Shown here one piece after another: positions 22,140-33,524 of a stretch of DNA of 64,000 nucleotides. This DNA is from Primula veris. Its lineage: Eukaryota > Streptophyta > Magnoliopsida > Ericales > Primulaceae. Within the stretch, counting starts at the first letter, position 1, and the number at the start of each line of letters is the position of its first letter. The stretch lies in NCBI GenBank assembly GCA_963682055.1, contig OY821745.1:31245342-31309341 (forward strand), in the 5' to 3' direction. The translations under genes and the position numbers were made by a program. Under the pieces are notes generated by a model, which was given only the letters and a program-made list of their open reading frames with translations, was not told where the DNA came from and made no database searches.

Positions 22140-23520
22140 CTATTAAGTTGTCGGATAAGACCAGTGGTTCCCATATCTTTGAAATAAAACTTATTTGGTT
22201 CTCATTAGTATAGAATGAAGATATTACAAGGCTGTATTTTGAAAACATGACAGATTTGTTCTCCTAACGTGAAAAAAATAATAGATTTGAGAGTTTCCCA
22301 ATCAATTGTATGTAGTTATTTACAAAAACATGTTACCCAATTTTTGTCAAAAATCATGTAGGAGTGATATAAAGGAGAGCGTCCTCTAGAGGCTATCACG
22401 TTGATTTTTTAACAACTTATCGGAACAGTAAAATCCTTGAAAATAAGATATGACGACATGATCAATGTTTTTTTTCCCGAAGCCCTCATGGAGTTGGCGT
22501 CGTTTTATTGACAAAGAATCTGAAAGCATTCTTCAGCTTTCACGGGAAGTACAAATATAATGATCGGTGGCGGAATGAGGAATATCAAATGGGAGGAGTT
22601 TTGTTTCTTAATTTTGAGGGCCGAACACTATTTTTGACGTTGGTAATCGAAATACATAGAATTTTTTTACTTTAAAATCAACTTTTCTCAAAATGGGAGG
22701 TGACAGCCACGATTATCTCCACCTAGTTCATTTCCTCGTTACGATGTACCCTCATCATCACAATTTCACCCTTGTTTCTCACGATACTTCATCACACTTA
22801 GGCTCCCCTTTATCCTCAATTTCTCATTCTCTTTTTTCTCTCATTCTTTTTGAAATGATTCATTCATTAGTATGATTTGGTTCTTGAAAAGCATAAAAAA
22901 GCTTGTTGAACATCTTCAATTTCACTTCACTTAAAAGAAATTTGTTTGTTTGTCGTTAGTGTGAAAGAGTGTTGAGTCCATAAAGGTTTAGCGGTGTATC
23001 ATTAACAACTTGAATTTTGTTTCACCTACACCCTCAAATTCTTGAAAAAGAAAAAAAATCAAGAAATGTAACAAGGCTATTCTACAAAATTGATGATGTC
23101 TCAAAGAACATATTGAATATACACTACCATATAGTGAAGAACCTCAACCAGGTTTGCGCATAAAATGCAGGATATCGGATTATGGTACTTATATGACTAG
23201 TAATTTACCATAATATTTGATCCCCTCCGCTTTGTATTCGGAATTTCTAATAGTTTTTTTAAAACGGACCAAATCCAAGTTCTCTCCTCTTTTAGTGTGC
23301 TGTAAATGATTTGAGTTGCTCTTTTAGTCTTTATAATTTGCATGTCTAGCGAAACTTTCATGTCAGCAATCAAGACATGTAAGAAAGCTTCACAATTCAC
23401 ATTATTAGTTACCTTGCTCGGAGTCGCATGCCTTTTTTTATATATACACAGCAGGACATTACGTTCGACAAAGCTATGCATAGTTAAAAGCTTCAAAACA
23501 ACTTCAACATAAAATTATAC
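22140..23520. other. Intergenic DNA between B3 genes B and C
   Basis: No gene supported. A 60-codon plus-strand frame (22693-22875) and a 99-codon minus-strand frame (23197-23496) have no recognisable family features. The stretch should contain the gene B promoter on the left and the gene C 3'UTR on the right. Confidence 0.4.
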
Positions 23521-23526
23521 AATTTC

Positions 23527-25359
23527 TCATCCTAAGCATCGAAAGATGGAAACTCTTAAAACACCGTTGTCACTATCGACTACCTCAAAGACGCAAATAT
23601 CACCTACTTGTAAAACATTATCCTTCGAAAACCTGGTCCAGCCTTTACCGAATTTGCAGACGCGGCTAACTTTAATTGGCCAAGACATGTCTGAATTGGT
23701 CACTAGTGTAATTTCACGTTTGTCAATTAATGTTTTGCGGCTTATGTGCCTCTTCATGAACCTTGCAGGTACATTCTGCAGAATATATAAAAGAAATGAT
23801 ATTTTTTTTGCCAAAATTCGAATATTCTACCATGTAATTAACATCTGCATAGCTTGACTTATCATTAGAAATTAGGAAATTAGGAAATTACCAAACTCCC
23901 ATTATATAGATAACTAGGCTGCATAACAACTTTGAAGAAGGGAAAATCGGACTCAAAATCACTAGCACCTTTGACATCTCTATCCTTCTCCCCCATGTTT
24001 TTGTAAATTTTGACATTATCACGGCCTTTTTGACCTCCTGCATAAACGTTTACGATATTTAGTTTGGTAAAGTCTCTACATATATAGAATTAAACAATAT
24101 TTTGTCACATCAAAATAAATTCATACTCTTTTCAGCTATTTCATTCTCCGGCGTAACTGATGATTCTCGAGAACTCTCCCCAGTGTGACACATTGACTCC
24201 TTTTCGCAACCATCCACCCCATAGATCTTAACATGAAATATTGCATTACCGATGTAGCTAAATACTAAGAAGTCCCCGAAAACTAGGGAATTATCATGCA
24301 CAAATTGTTCCCATCCTTTTTGGAAATACAAACGGTTGTCGATCTTTGATAAATCCACCTGCCACGAGATTTTCGTGGGACAAATGATTGTAGACTTTGA
24401 GGGTATAGTACCATTGAAGTGTTTGAGGAATGCTGGTGGAAATTTCTAAAATGCAGTTGAAATGAACTAAGGAGTATTAATAAAGTAATTATCGAATAAA
24501 AATGGTTTTTAAGTTAAGGTGAGAAATTAGGATCGGACCCTATATAGAATCAAAATTCACATAAATGAGAAATTATATATAATCAAGTGAATAAGATTAT
24601 GCTTCTTGGCTTCACTCTTATCACTCCAATTGATACCGTTAATTATCTCGCACAACCATCACTTCAAAAGTTCATTCATTGTGTAATAAGATTATATATA
24701 ATCAAGTGAATAAGATAATGCTTATGCTTCTTGGCTTTTGAAATGGTTGTTGGGCGAGATAATTTTGGTGCAGAATTACCAAATTACCCTCCTATACCAA
24801 GAGGCAAAAGCATAGTCTTTCATTCCAAAATGACCCATGCCAAATTACAATTACGTCACTATACTATCTTAGAGATTTTGTTTATTGTCTTGGTCACAGT
24901 TTGAAAGTGTACAACATGATTTGTTATCAACAAAATTGAAACTATATTAGAAATGCTTATCAGTTCCAAGAGTAAATTCCAAAAACATAAGAAGCTTTAA
25001 TGTAGTTGTTTTCACCATGTTATGACTTATGAACATGAAATTAAGAACTACTTTTCAAATTTGTCAAACACTCAAACTACACAGCATTTTCCTCAAATTA
25101 ACATATTATAAATCCATGCAATCATTATAAGTCTATAACTTAATAACTGCATGTAAGTACTTTACAAACAAAATGGACAATCAAAATTTATCTACTTTTC
25201 CATCATTACTATGTTACTGATGATTGAACATAAAAGAGAGAAGGGTTCTCAATAGTTAAATACCATACGGTGAGAGGATTTATCTGGCAAAAACACTTTA
25301 AAGAATTTTTCAGGATAGAGAGAAAAACTCTGCTTCTTTTGGCAATTTTCTTTCACCAT
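23527..25359 (-). CDS. B3 gene C: two-domain REM-type B3 protein, 269 aa (type I)
   Basis: Exons 25359-25264, 24445-24127, 24037-23892 and 23775-23527 (96, 319, 146, 249 nt) join in frame, with GT-AG introns and lengths nearly identical to gene A. Residues 1-32 (MVKENCQKKQ, FFKVFLPDKSS) begin B3 domain 1, which runs to about 115 (KFPPAFLKHFNG, SWQVDLSKIDNR, GWEQFVHDNSLV, FLVFSYIGN). A hydrophilic linker follows. Domain 2 covers about 168-268: DFPFFKVVMQPSYLYN, VPARFMKRHI, SWPIKVSRV, GWTRFSKDNVLQVGDICVFEV, ending IFRCLG. All expected B3 strands are present with no stops, so this is the cleanest type I copy. It is the closest relative of gene A, offset by about 9.1 kb. TATA-like TATATATTTAA lies at 25434-25444, about 75 bases upstream. 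Presumed DNA-binding regulator; targets unknown. Confidence 0.9.
24565..24760. repeat. Direct and inverted repeat in intron 1 of gene C
   Basis: 'ttatatataatcaagtgaataagat' followed by 'gcttcttggct' occurs at about 24575-24611 and again near 24692-24738, while the segment between ('aattatctcgcacaacca...cttcaaaag') is repeated inverted just after ('cttttgaaatggttgttgggcgagataat'). A fold-back rearrangement of about 90 bases. Confidence 0.55.
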
Positions 25360-25585
25360 TTTGTTACTATACGAGTGATTTGATTGGTTATGGAAATAGA
25401 ACAATATACAATATACATATTGACACACAAATATTAAATATATACATATGCATACGTGGTGACTATTAGGTGAGGAAAGATGGACACATGGTTTGTCAAA
25501 AACTAATTAAGTGACAACATTCCTTTGCATAAAAAATATGGGATTGACAAAGGGTGCCTTTTTTTCGGGTAGAGAAAATCTTTAT

Positions 25586-25743
25586 CCAATGCAATATTGT
25601 ATATAACTCGAAGTTATAAACCGTAACCACGAGTTACGAGTTTGATCAACAGTTTAAGACTTTTCTTTCTGACTTAAAAAAAGTTATTTGTTGGTCAAAC
25701 TCGTAATTTGTGGTCACTACTTATAACTACATATTGCACCGAA
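25586..25743. mobile_element. Hairpin MITE-like element
   Basis: Arms of ~75 bases are inverted copies: 'ccaatgcaatattgtatataac...cacgagttacgagtttgatcaac' on the left and, complementary, 'gttggtcaaactcgtaatttgtg...gcaatatgtagttataag' on the right. It lies upstream of gene C. There is no coding capacity and no convincing target-site duplication. Confidence 0.6.
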
Positions 25744-25749
25744 TTAAGA

Positions 25750-26470
25750 AAATTAAATAGTATACTGGAAAATAACGCACCCATTGACAAATTATTATAG
25801 TTAATTAAAATAAAATATAGTCAAAATAGAAATCATTTGTTTTTGTTTTGTAATTATGAGATGGATTAGGGAGCGCCTTTTCTTTTTCTTCTTCTTATTT
25901 TGTCGATGTGGAGAGATATGAACCAAATCTCTAATGTTTCCGACGAAAGTTACGTTCGTTGTAAGGTTTCAGTAACACGAATGGTTTTCGAGTCTTATAA
26001 CTCTTCCCGACAAGTCATAAACTTGGTTTTACAATAAGCCGGTGAGAGATCATGATTTGATATGGAGCCTTAAATGCTTCAAGACAAATTCTCTAAGTGA
26101 CTTCCGTAAGTGCATAAGCCGTGTCGGTTGCAATAACACGATTCTGATGTTTCCAAGCAAGCCAAATCTAGACTTGTGAATGATTTTCAGAAAAGAGAAT
26201 TAATTTGTCAGAAAAGAGAAATTCAAAATATTCCTAAATAACAACAATGTAACAGTTAAATGAATTCTTAAAACATAATGGCCAGATGAGATCTTAATTT
26301 CTTTATAGGCCTTACAACTACGGTCCCGAAAATGCTCAAATTTTTTCCGCTAATACAAATCCCAAATATCGATATTCAAAATTAGACATACCGGTGTCAG
26401 TGTCACTATTTACACACTGCCTTCACTAGTTACTTAATTAACATTCCAACAAATCAGAAACCAAACTGGT
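25750..26470. other. Intergenic DNA between B3 genes C and D
   Basis: No gene or element recognised. Simple-sequence patches such as 'ctttttcttcttcttattttg' occur near 25880. The right end should hold the 3'UTR of gene D. Confidence 0.4.
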
Positions 26471-29400
26471 TTACTTGGCTGCTACGATATCAACCTGTAT
26501 AATGTTACCAGAACCAGGAGCAAACTTGAACATGCATTTGTTGTTCAAGGTTAACTTGTTATCGTCCCAAAATTTACGCCACCCAGTGCTTGTATCAGTC
26601 CGACCACCTGACCCGGCATATGTCCTTTTGCATATTTTTACTGGCCATAAGTTCCCATTCTTAAATAGTAGCACAAATTTTTTGTGTTCTATTCCAGCCC
26701 CGGATACAAAAGGTTTTGGAATTGTCTGACAAAAAGCAAAACAAAAATACACATGTAATTATTAGCTACTCCTAACTCACAAATTAAAATTAAAAATAGT
26801 CATTGTGTAGGATGACAAGAAATGTGAAGCACAACTCGCAATCTCAACTATTTATCATTATTCATCAGTATATGAGATTTGAACCCCAAATTAGCGCAAG
26901 ATTGAAAAAATGTGACAAAAGCAACAGTCTTAATGAAGGATGTTGAGCAAAATTACCAGGCATCTTTTGTGATATTCCTTCATCACCACTTCAAAACTAA
27001 GAGTTTTCTCCTTCTTTGTAAGAACTCTAGGCCGTCCCACACGTTTACCACATATATCTTCACCTGCAATTTAAAATCATTATCTTCATAGGCATATAGT
27101 TTTGGGTGTAAAGTGTAAACTAGTTTAACAGAGATTTCAGCACTATTGATCTAATTCCTCAGGCCGAGTCAGACTTTGCAGCACACTTAAATAAGTAATC
27201 CCAAATTAAGAACTAGCCAACAACTAAGCCAACATTTAAAATATTTACAAACAAATCACTCTATTTTGTCTGCAAGAGCATGGACTACATTTTCATGAAT
27301 GAAATAACGAACTCAAATTTGAGCTCAAAGACTGCATTAGCAGTTAGCACCGCTATACATTCCAGATACCCAAATTCCATTGCAGTTAGTAAATTGAATT
27401 CTTAAAAAGTAGTTTCCAACTAGTAATCTACTGCAGTATAATATTGAATACACAAAATATTATCGCGTCATACTTACTATTTTCATCCTTTTGGTTATCG
27501 TCGGAAATTGGAAATCCTTTTGAACTCTCCTCGATGTAATGTGTCACTTTCTTTTCACAACCATCACTCCCATAGATCTTTACATTGAATTTTCCATTAC
27601 CACCATAGTTAAATACTAAGAAGTCTCCAAATCGTAATGAATTGTCCTGCACAAATTGTTCCCAGCCATTCCTGAAATACAGAATTTTGTCGATACATTC
27701 CAGATCCACCCGCCATGAGCTTTTTGTAGTACGAATCGTCGATTTGAGGGGTACAATACAGTCGCAACCTTTGAGGCATTCTGGTGGAAATTTCTACATC
27801 GTGGTAGCAATTGTTGAAAAAAACAACTATACAAGTCTTGAAATTTAAGAAGTAGCAATTAAGAAAAGAAAAGCAGATTAGAGACTGGATATATAGAATT
27901 CTCCAATCTGCCAATCAACAACTTAAGACAAGAGTGTAGCTAAAAGAGGCTACTGAATCATCATGTGATGATTTGAGTTTTTTTATACCAAAAAAGAGAA
28001 GGAAAATTGTACCAGGGCATGTTTCAACGACTATGACCATGCTATGCTCATCGAGTTAGCTAATCTTATCAAATTTGCCATGTCTCACTTAAGATGGGAG
28101 AGTCAAAAGGCTTACATATCTAAAAGACTAAAATACTCCATCATTTTTGGGCCGAATAAAGATGAGAGGGAATAATTTCCTCCCACTTAAACATGAAAGA
28201 AAAACATATATAATGAAGAGAAATTTGAAAAAGAATGGGTGATCTGTTTGTTTTTTGGTTCTAAGTTGTTCATTGATGATTGTTGAGCCAACCGGACTCA
28301 ACCTCGGAACCTACTAAACCACTATAAGTAATTGTTGTCAAATTGACTGATATACCATACAATTGATTAACAGAAGTGCTAGTGGCATTAAGTGAATTAG
28401 CCAATACTCAGCCATTAGGAAAGCATGAGGCTGGACGAACCAAGTCCGAAATTTCCCTAAATTGAAACTGCTGATCAAAGTTATCTTATAAAATTAAACA
28501 TTACCAAACAATAGTATATAAGGGGATATTAATCACATACCGGTAATTTGATACATACACATACATATACGTATAAATTTGTCCCCCAAATCACAACCTA
28601 ATTATGCCCAATATCTACCAAATACTGCATAATAGACCCAAATACTTTCTAAACAAGAATCCAATACTGTCTAATCTATTTTAGTGATATTTACATAAAA
28701 ATTGACCACCTTCTGGCCACGAATTTCACTATATTCAATATTTATAGATTGCAATGAACAAAATTCTCAGTGCTAAATCATCCACTACATATAACACAAC
28801 TGTAGCTGTTTCAAAAAATAAATAAAACACAACTGTATACAGCAAAAAGGTTGTTAATTTGTGTTGATCCAGACATGCATTTAGATATAATGATCCAGAC
28901 ATGCATTTAGATATAATGATCCAGACATGCATATAAACATAATTTGTGTTGATCCAGACATGCATATCATCGTACTATTAATATAAGCCAATCCAAGAAA
29001 AATGAATCTGCCAAATTTTGCCATTTTTTGTTTTCAAAAATGCCCTTATTCTAATTTACTAATTATTCGTATACCATAATGCAATTCAAATACATAAATA
29101 ACTAAATAAATATGTTGCTTCCTGCACATCAATTCATCTCCCAAACTATACTTCTATAACACAATTATATACTACTCCTTGTATACAATTATTAAATTAC
29201 TATATTTATTTCATCAATTTTTAATTCTTTTTTAAAAAATTAAATTTATTTGTCTGAGATCATATTTATATACGTATCGTACACGCAACGTGTCACCTAC
29301 GATTGCTAGTATATGATATATGCATATTGAAAACATGAAATATACGATTGATGCAAAATACCGAACAATTCAGCTCAACAACGCATGCATGCAATTTTAT

Positions 29401-29618
29401 GCTAAATCCAACTTTTTACAGAGCAAAAACTGTGTGTCCATTAAAACTACTGCATTGTATTCTTAAATTGACTTATACTAGTAAAATATTAACTGAATAA
29501 TCAAGGAAAAAGAATAGTACAGGAACAGTACCATATGATGAGAAGATTGATCTGGTAAAAATATTTTAAAGAAATCTAAAGGGTAGAGAGAGAAACACAT
29601 CTTGCATGTTTTCACCAT
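26471..29618 (-). CDS. B3 gene D: two-domain REM-type B3 protein, 254 aa (type II)
   Basis: Exons 29618-29532, 27793-27478, 27063-26957 and 26725-26471 (87, 316, 107, 255 nt) join in frame. It begins MVKTCKMCFS, and FFKIFLPDQSS opens B3 domain 1, which continues with SWRVDLECIDK, GWEQFVQDNSLRFGDFLVF and GCEKKV to about residue 108. The linker (GKRVGRPRVLTKKEK) is basic, with an AT-hook-like GRPR core. Domain 2 (about 150-250) has VMKEYHKRCL, TIPKPFVSGAG, GWRKFWDDNKL and NNKCMFKFAPGSG. Oddly, the usual AFLKHYSG stretch of domain 1 reads ECLKGCDC here, replacing conserved aromatic residues with cysteines and possibly weakening the fold. The first intron is long (1738 bp) and contains a 28-base tandem repeat. 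Closest relative: gene B. Confidence 0.84.
28855..28978. repeat. Tandem repeat of 'gatccagacatgcat', four copies
   Basis: 'gatccagacatgcat' occurs four times (about 28866, 28892, 28918, 28951); the first three are followed by 'ttagatataat' or 'ataaacataat', and the first and last are preceded by 'aatttgtgtt'. The period is 26 bases with one 33-base spacing. It lies in intron 1 of gene D. Each unit contains the RY core CATGCA. Confidence 0.75.
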
Positions 29619-29979
29619 TGTTAGATAACTGTACTTACAAGAAGCCAACATAAAAGGACATTATTATGTTTTCGATTTTGTAACATGTAATATTCAATTT
29701 TATCATTTTAGTACTTTCACTTTAAGACTTATTATTTTGGGTCTTAATCTATCAAATTTTATTTCAATTATGGGTCCTATACCAATAAATCGACAAAATT
29801 GATATCAAATATCTCACGTTTGGGATCTATTTTTGACATTTATTGATGAAATTACACTCATTATGTGATAGATGGAGACCTAAATTAGAAAAAGTTAAAT
29901 TTTGGATGTCAAAATGGTAAAATACAATAGTCTGGGGGTGCTAAACAGTCTTTTTCCCTTATATTTTGTAAATGAGTAA

Positions 29980-30258
29980 GGGTCTGTTCAACATAATATT
30001 TTTTTTTACTGGTTTTTGATTTTAAAAATCGGTGGGTATTTGAAAAATTAGATTATGAAGATATGATTTTTAGACTAAAAAAGCTAATAAAATTCAGATT
30101 TTTAAAATATAGATTTTCATTAGATTTTTAAAACAGAATTTTAAAATATGATTTTGGACCAAAAAACATGTAGACTGACCCTAAATCATATCTTCACAAT
30201 GTAGACCCTAAACATGTTTAAAATATGATCTTGGTCTACATGTAGACCAAACGGACCC
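29980..30258. mobile_element. PIF/Harbinger-like MITE (TSD TAA)
   Basis: 279 bp from GGGTCTGTTCAACAT to the inverted GGGTCCGTTTGGTCTACAT end, flanked by TAA at 29977-29979 and 30259-30261. GGGTCYGTTY termini and a 3-bp TWA target duplication are typical of Tourist/PIF-Harbinger MITEs. The interior has 'acatgtagacc' and 'catatcttcacaatgtagacccta' repeated, suggesting internal duplication. Non-coding. Confidence 0.7.
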
Positions 30259-30261
30259 TAA

Positions 30262-30930
30262 ATCCCCATTGTTCCTAAATTCTTTCTATTGTTTCTTACA
30301 ATGTAGACTGAGACACAAAAAGTCCTTTTATTTTTTCAAACATGGACAAATTTTAAATTCATTATTACTTAAAAATGGTACAGTATGTTATACCTGAAGA
30401 AATCACTTAAAAGTTGAAGAAAACAAGAACAACAAGCTACAGGTACCTAAAAAAAGGTCCAAGTGACTTCACTATTGCATGCATTAAAAATCAATTAGAT
30501 AGTAATTTTTTTTTGGTGTAGTGAAAGTAATTTGTTGTGTAATAGGAGAAGCTATAAACTCGGCTGATGATAGTGCTTAACTTGGGCATTTCAACAATCA
30601 ACCTGCTTAAAAACCTTTTTAGTGCGCATATCAAAACCTCTCATCAATTCCAAAACATAAATGTATAAAATAGTTGTTAACACTTAACATGACCTTGAAG
30701 AAGGTCTTCACATATGCTATTTCATGGGAGTTGGCTTATCAACTACTCTCTCCCTTTCCATATAATCGTCCTGCTTTGGTAACTCCCCATATTAAGGAGA
30801 CAAAATGATTACCTATTTTCTGAATGTTTATTCCAAGTTTACCTTTATACCAATTCAATATTTACTTTAATTGAATTATTAGTAGTATAATAAAGTATTA
30901 CAGTAAAAACGTTTTGCTATAGTTGGAGAT
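30262..30930. other. Intergenic DNA, no gene seen
   Basis: Between the PIF-like MITE and hAT MITE copy 2. AT-rich, no credible frame or repeat recognised. Confidence 0.4.
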
Positions 30931-30935
30931 ATAGT

Positions 30936-31095
30936 CAGGAGGAAGCTAAGTGGGGACGATCGGGTGCCACGGCACCCCCCATAATTTTAGAAATCCCAAG
31001 TGACGTAATTTTTTAGATTTGGCACCCCCATAAAAATATGTTACTTGTACATATATTTTGACACCCCCCATTTACACATCCTGGCTTCGCCCCTG
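30936..31095. mobile_element. hAT-type MITE, copy 2 (near-perfect 8-bp TSD)
   Basis: 160 bp, a shorter copy of the element at 11702-11886 in the same orientation. Ends are CAGGAGGAAGCTAAG and, inverted, CAGGGGCGAAGCCAG. Flanks GATATAGT (30928-30935) and TATATAGT (31096-31103) agree at seven of eight bases. Confidence 0.82.
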
Positions 31096-31578
31096 TATAT
31101 AGTTAAATAAAAAGTGTGAAGATTTTGAAATTATACATATTTTAGCATAAGTTATTGACGGGAAATCAAAAATATTGAAGCCAAAGTAAAAAAATTTGAG
31201 TCAAAGTTAAACTTCTGGAGCCAAAATTTTGGAGGCAATTCAATTTTTTTTCCGTAGGTTAAATTTGGTTTTTGTAGGTCTACATAAAAACAACAATTTT
31301 GATATGTCGTAATGAGATTTAATGAAATTATTACTTTTGCAACTTGATGGATTTTCTATTGATGAGCTGGCTGGTTGTGTTTATAAATTAATTTATAGGT
31401 ATAATTGTAAATATATAAGAGTAGATTTACTAAATTTGGTAAGTGCACTGTCAACAATTAATTGAGAACTTTTTAAAAAGGAATAATGTACAATAAAAAG
31501 AGAAATGGAGGGAGTATAATGTATCAATTTACAAATATTTGTTTTAATTTTTATGTTAACCAAAAATCAGATTATGAC

Positions 31579-31868
31579 TGTGACGACCCAGATTTCCCGG
31601 AAGGAAATTCTGTGGTGCGGTGTTGTGCGTCAGTCCCACATCGCCCAGATATGAGAGTACACGTGTGCTATATAAGCTTAAAGATACATTTCCTATCAAT
31701 AAGGCCTTTTAAAGCCGTGCGGCACAACAGCGAGGACGGAACTCCACAGTTAAGCGTGCTTAGCTTGGAGTAGTACCAGGATGGGTGACCCTCTGGGAAG
31801 TTGTGTCAAAGTGGACAATATTGTTGATACGGGCGTGGCGGTTCGGTCCGTAGGGCCGGGTCATTACA
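31579..31868 (+). mobile_element. Cassandra-like TRIM solo LTR with 5S rRNA-like core (TSD ATGAC)
   Basis: 290 bp starting TGTGACGACCC and ending GGGTCATTACA (TG...CA), flanked by exact 5-bp duplications ATGAC at 31574-31578 and 31869-31873. Bases 31738-31800 resemble plant 5S rRNA, including AACTCCACAGTTAAGCGTGC and GTAGTACCAGGATGGGTGAC, which cover the internal RNA polymerase III promoter boxes. A 5S segment inside an LTR defines Cassandra TRIMs, so this is annotated as a transposon LTR and not as a 5S gene. A second copy is at 55368-55658. Confidence 0.9.
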
Positions 31869-32360
31869 ATGACAAAATAGTTTTAGATGATTATTTTCAA
31901 AAGCCTTCTGTTACGATAAGTTTCAAATCTTAAAAATTCCATGTGTTTTCTTGTGATATTCATGCTGAAACTAATGACATCCCTTGTGTAATCTTTACAG
32001 AAGAACAGAATAAATCATTGGCGGCTTTAATTTTTCAAAAGTATTTCCGGATTATCACAGTTGGTTGCTGATTTGCGTACTAATCTTTTTTGATGATAAC
32101 AGAATTACAAGTTAAAAAATATAAAACGCGCTTCATTGCTAATGAATGTACATACACAAGTCGATATCCTTGACAAACATGATGCATTTCTCCATGGGGA
32201 ACTACCGACAAATCACAAATGCGGTTTAATTCACAATGATCTTGTCAGTAAGACCTTAAAGTTCAATACAGACACACGTAGTAAAATAAGCCCCATCACT
32301 TTAGGCAAAATGATTGATATATAAGCTTCGAGAGAACTTGCTATGTATGTATACATTCTC

Positions 32361-33319
32361 TCAGCTTAGGCATCTTAAGATAGAAATGTTGAATACACAA
32401 CTCTTACTCTCTACCAACTGAAAGACGCAAATGTCATGTTCTTTTAGAGCATTACTCTTCGAAAACCTGATCCAACCGGCAGAGAACTTGCTAACACCGC
32501 TAATCGTAACGGGCTATGACTTACTCAGATGGACAAGTGTAATACCTTGTTTGATACCTATCATGTGACTCAAATGCCTCTTGATGAAGTTTTCTGGTAC
32601 ATGCTGCAGAAATTAATAAAAATAGTGTTACCTTTATTCTTGGTAGACAAAATATGACAAGTCCCTATTTTGAACTCCCGTCCTCATTGTATTAGACTAA
32701 TAAACCTTAGCTCGCATGACTTTTCATTAGATAGAATAGAAAATGGTTAAATTTTCTTACCAAACTCCCACTGTAAACATAAGAATGCTTCATAACAATT
32801 CTGAAGAAGGGACGATCATCCGACTTAAATTCGCTAGCATTCTGAACGTTTTTCTCATCATCATCATCAAATTGTTTGGAATTTGTTGCAAGATCAAGCC
32901 TGTTGGGGTTCTCCCCTGAAAAAGGTTCATGATACATTAAATTAGTGCTCTACTAAGAGTTTAATACTATTTGCCACTGGAAAAAAAGAAACGTACGTAC
33001 TATTTTCATCTGTATGATTCTCAACTGGATTTGATGAATCTGGGAAACTGTCCTCAGCTTGGCTCATCGGTTTTCTTTCACAGCCATTTGGCCCAAAAAC
33101 TTTGACACGAAATAGCGCATTGCCATCAAAGCTGAACACTAAAAAGTACCCAAATCCTAGGGAATTGTTGAGCACAAATTGATTCCAGCCCTTTCGGAAA
33201 TACAAACTGTCATCGACCTTTAATAGATCTACCTGCCACGAGCTTTTCATAGGACCAATGATTATGAACTTGAACGGTATGTTACCACTGAAATATTTGA
33301 TAAATGCCGGTGGGAATTT
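32361..33319 (-). pseudogene. B3 gene E: type I copy with stop in domain 2 and no first exon
   Basis: Exons aligned with genes A and C: 33319-33001 (B3 domain 1: KFPPAFIKYFSGN, SWQVDLLKVDDS, GWNQFVLNNSLGFGYFLVFSF), 32915-32761 (linker with DDDDEKN, then FFRIVMKHSYVY) and 32603-32361 (VPENFIKRHLSH...FSAGWIRFSK...CVFQL, ending RCLS). Splice sites and phases are conserved. The codon for the conserved Trp of the SWPV motif is TAG at 32514-32516. No first exon (MVK...FLPD...M) was found upstream, where an LTR-like fragment and gene F now lie. The truncated product would lack much of the second domain. Confidence 0.75.
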
Positions 33320-33524
33320 CTGCAGCATATTAGCAACAAATTACGGATTAACAAATAATATATGAAGTAACTACTGGTCATAACGAACAAGTTGAACATC
33401 GGAGAAAACTTGAAACCGCACATGAAGACCTATATGTAGGCATATCAAGTTACTCTTGACCCATGTTTTAAAAAACGCGCCATGGTCTGCCTGGCGCGCT
33501 TGCTCATCAGCAAAAGCGCGCCTG

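Noticed and set aside
31730..31805. A 5S rRNA gene
   Set aside because: The match covers only part of 5S, it is embedded between TG...CA ends with a 5-bp target duplication, and the same block recurs at 55.4 kb inside a LINE. It is the 5S-derived part of a Cassandra-like LTR.
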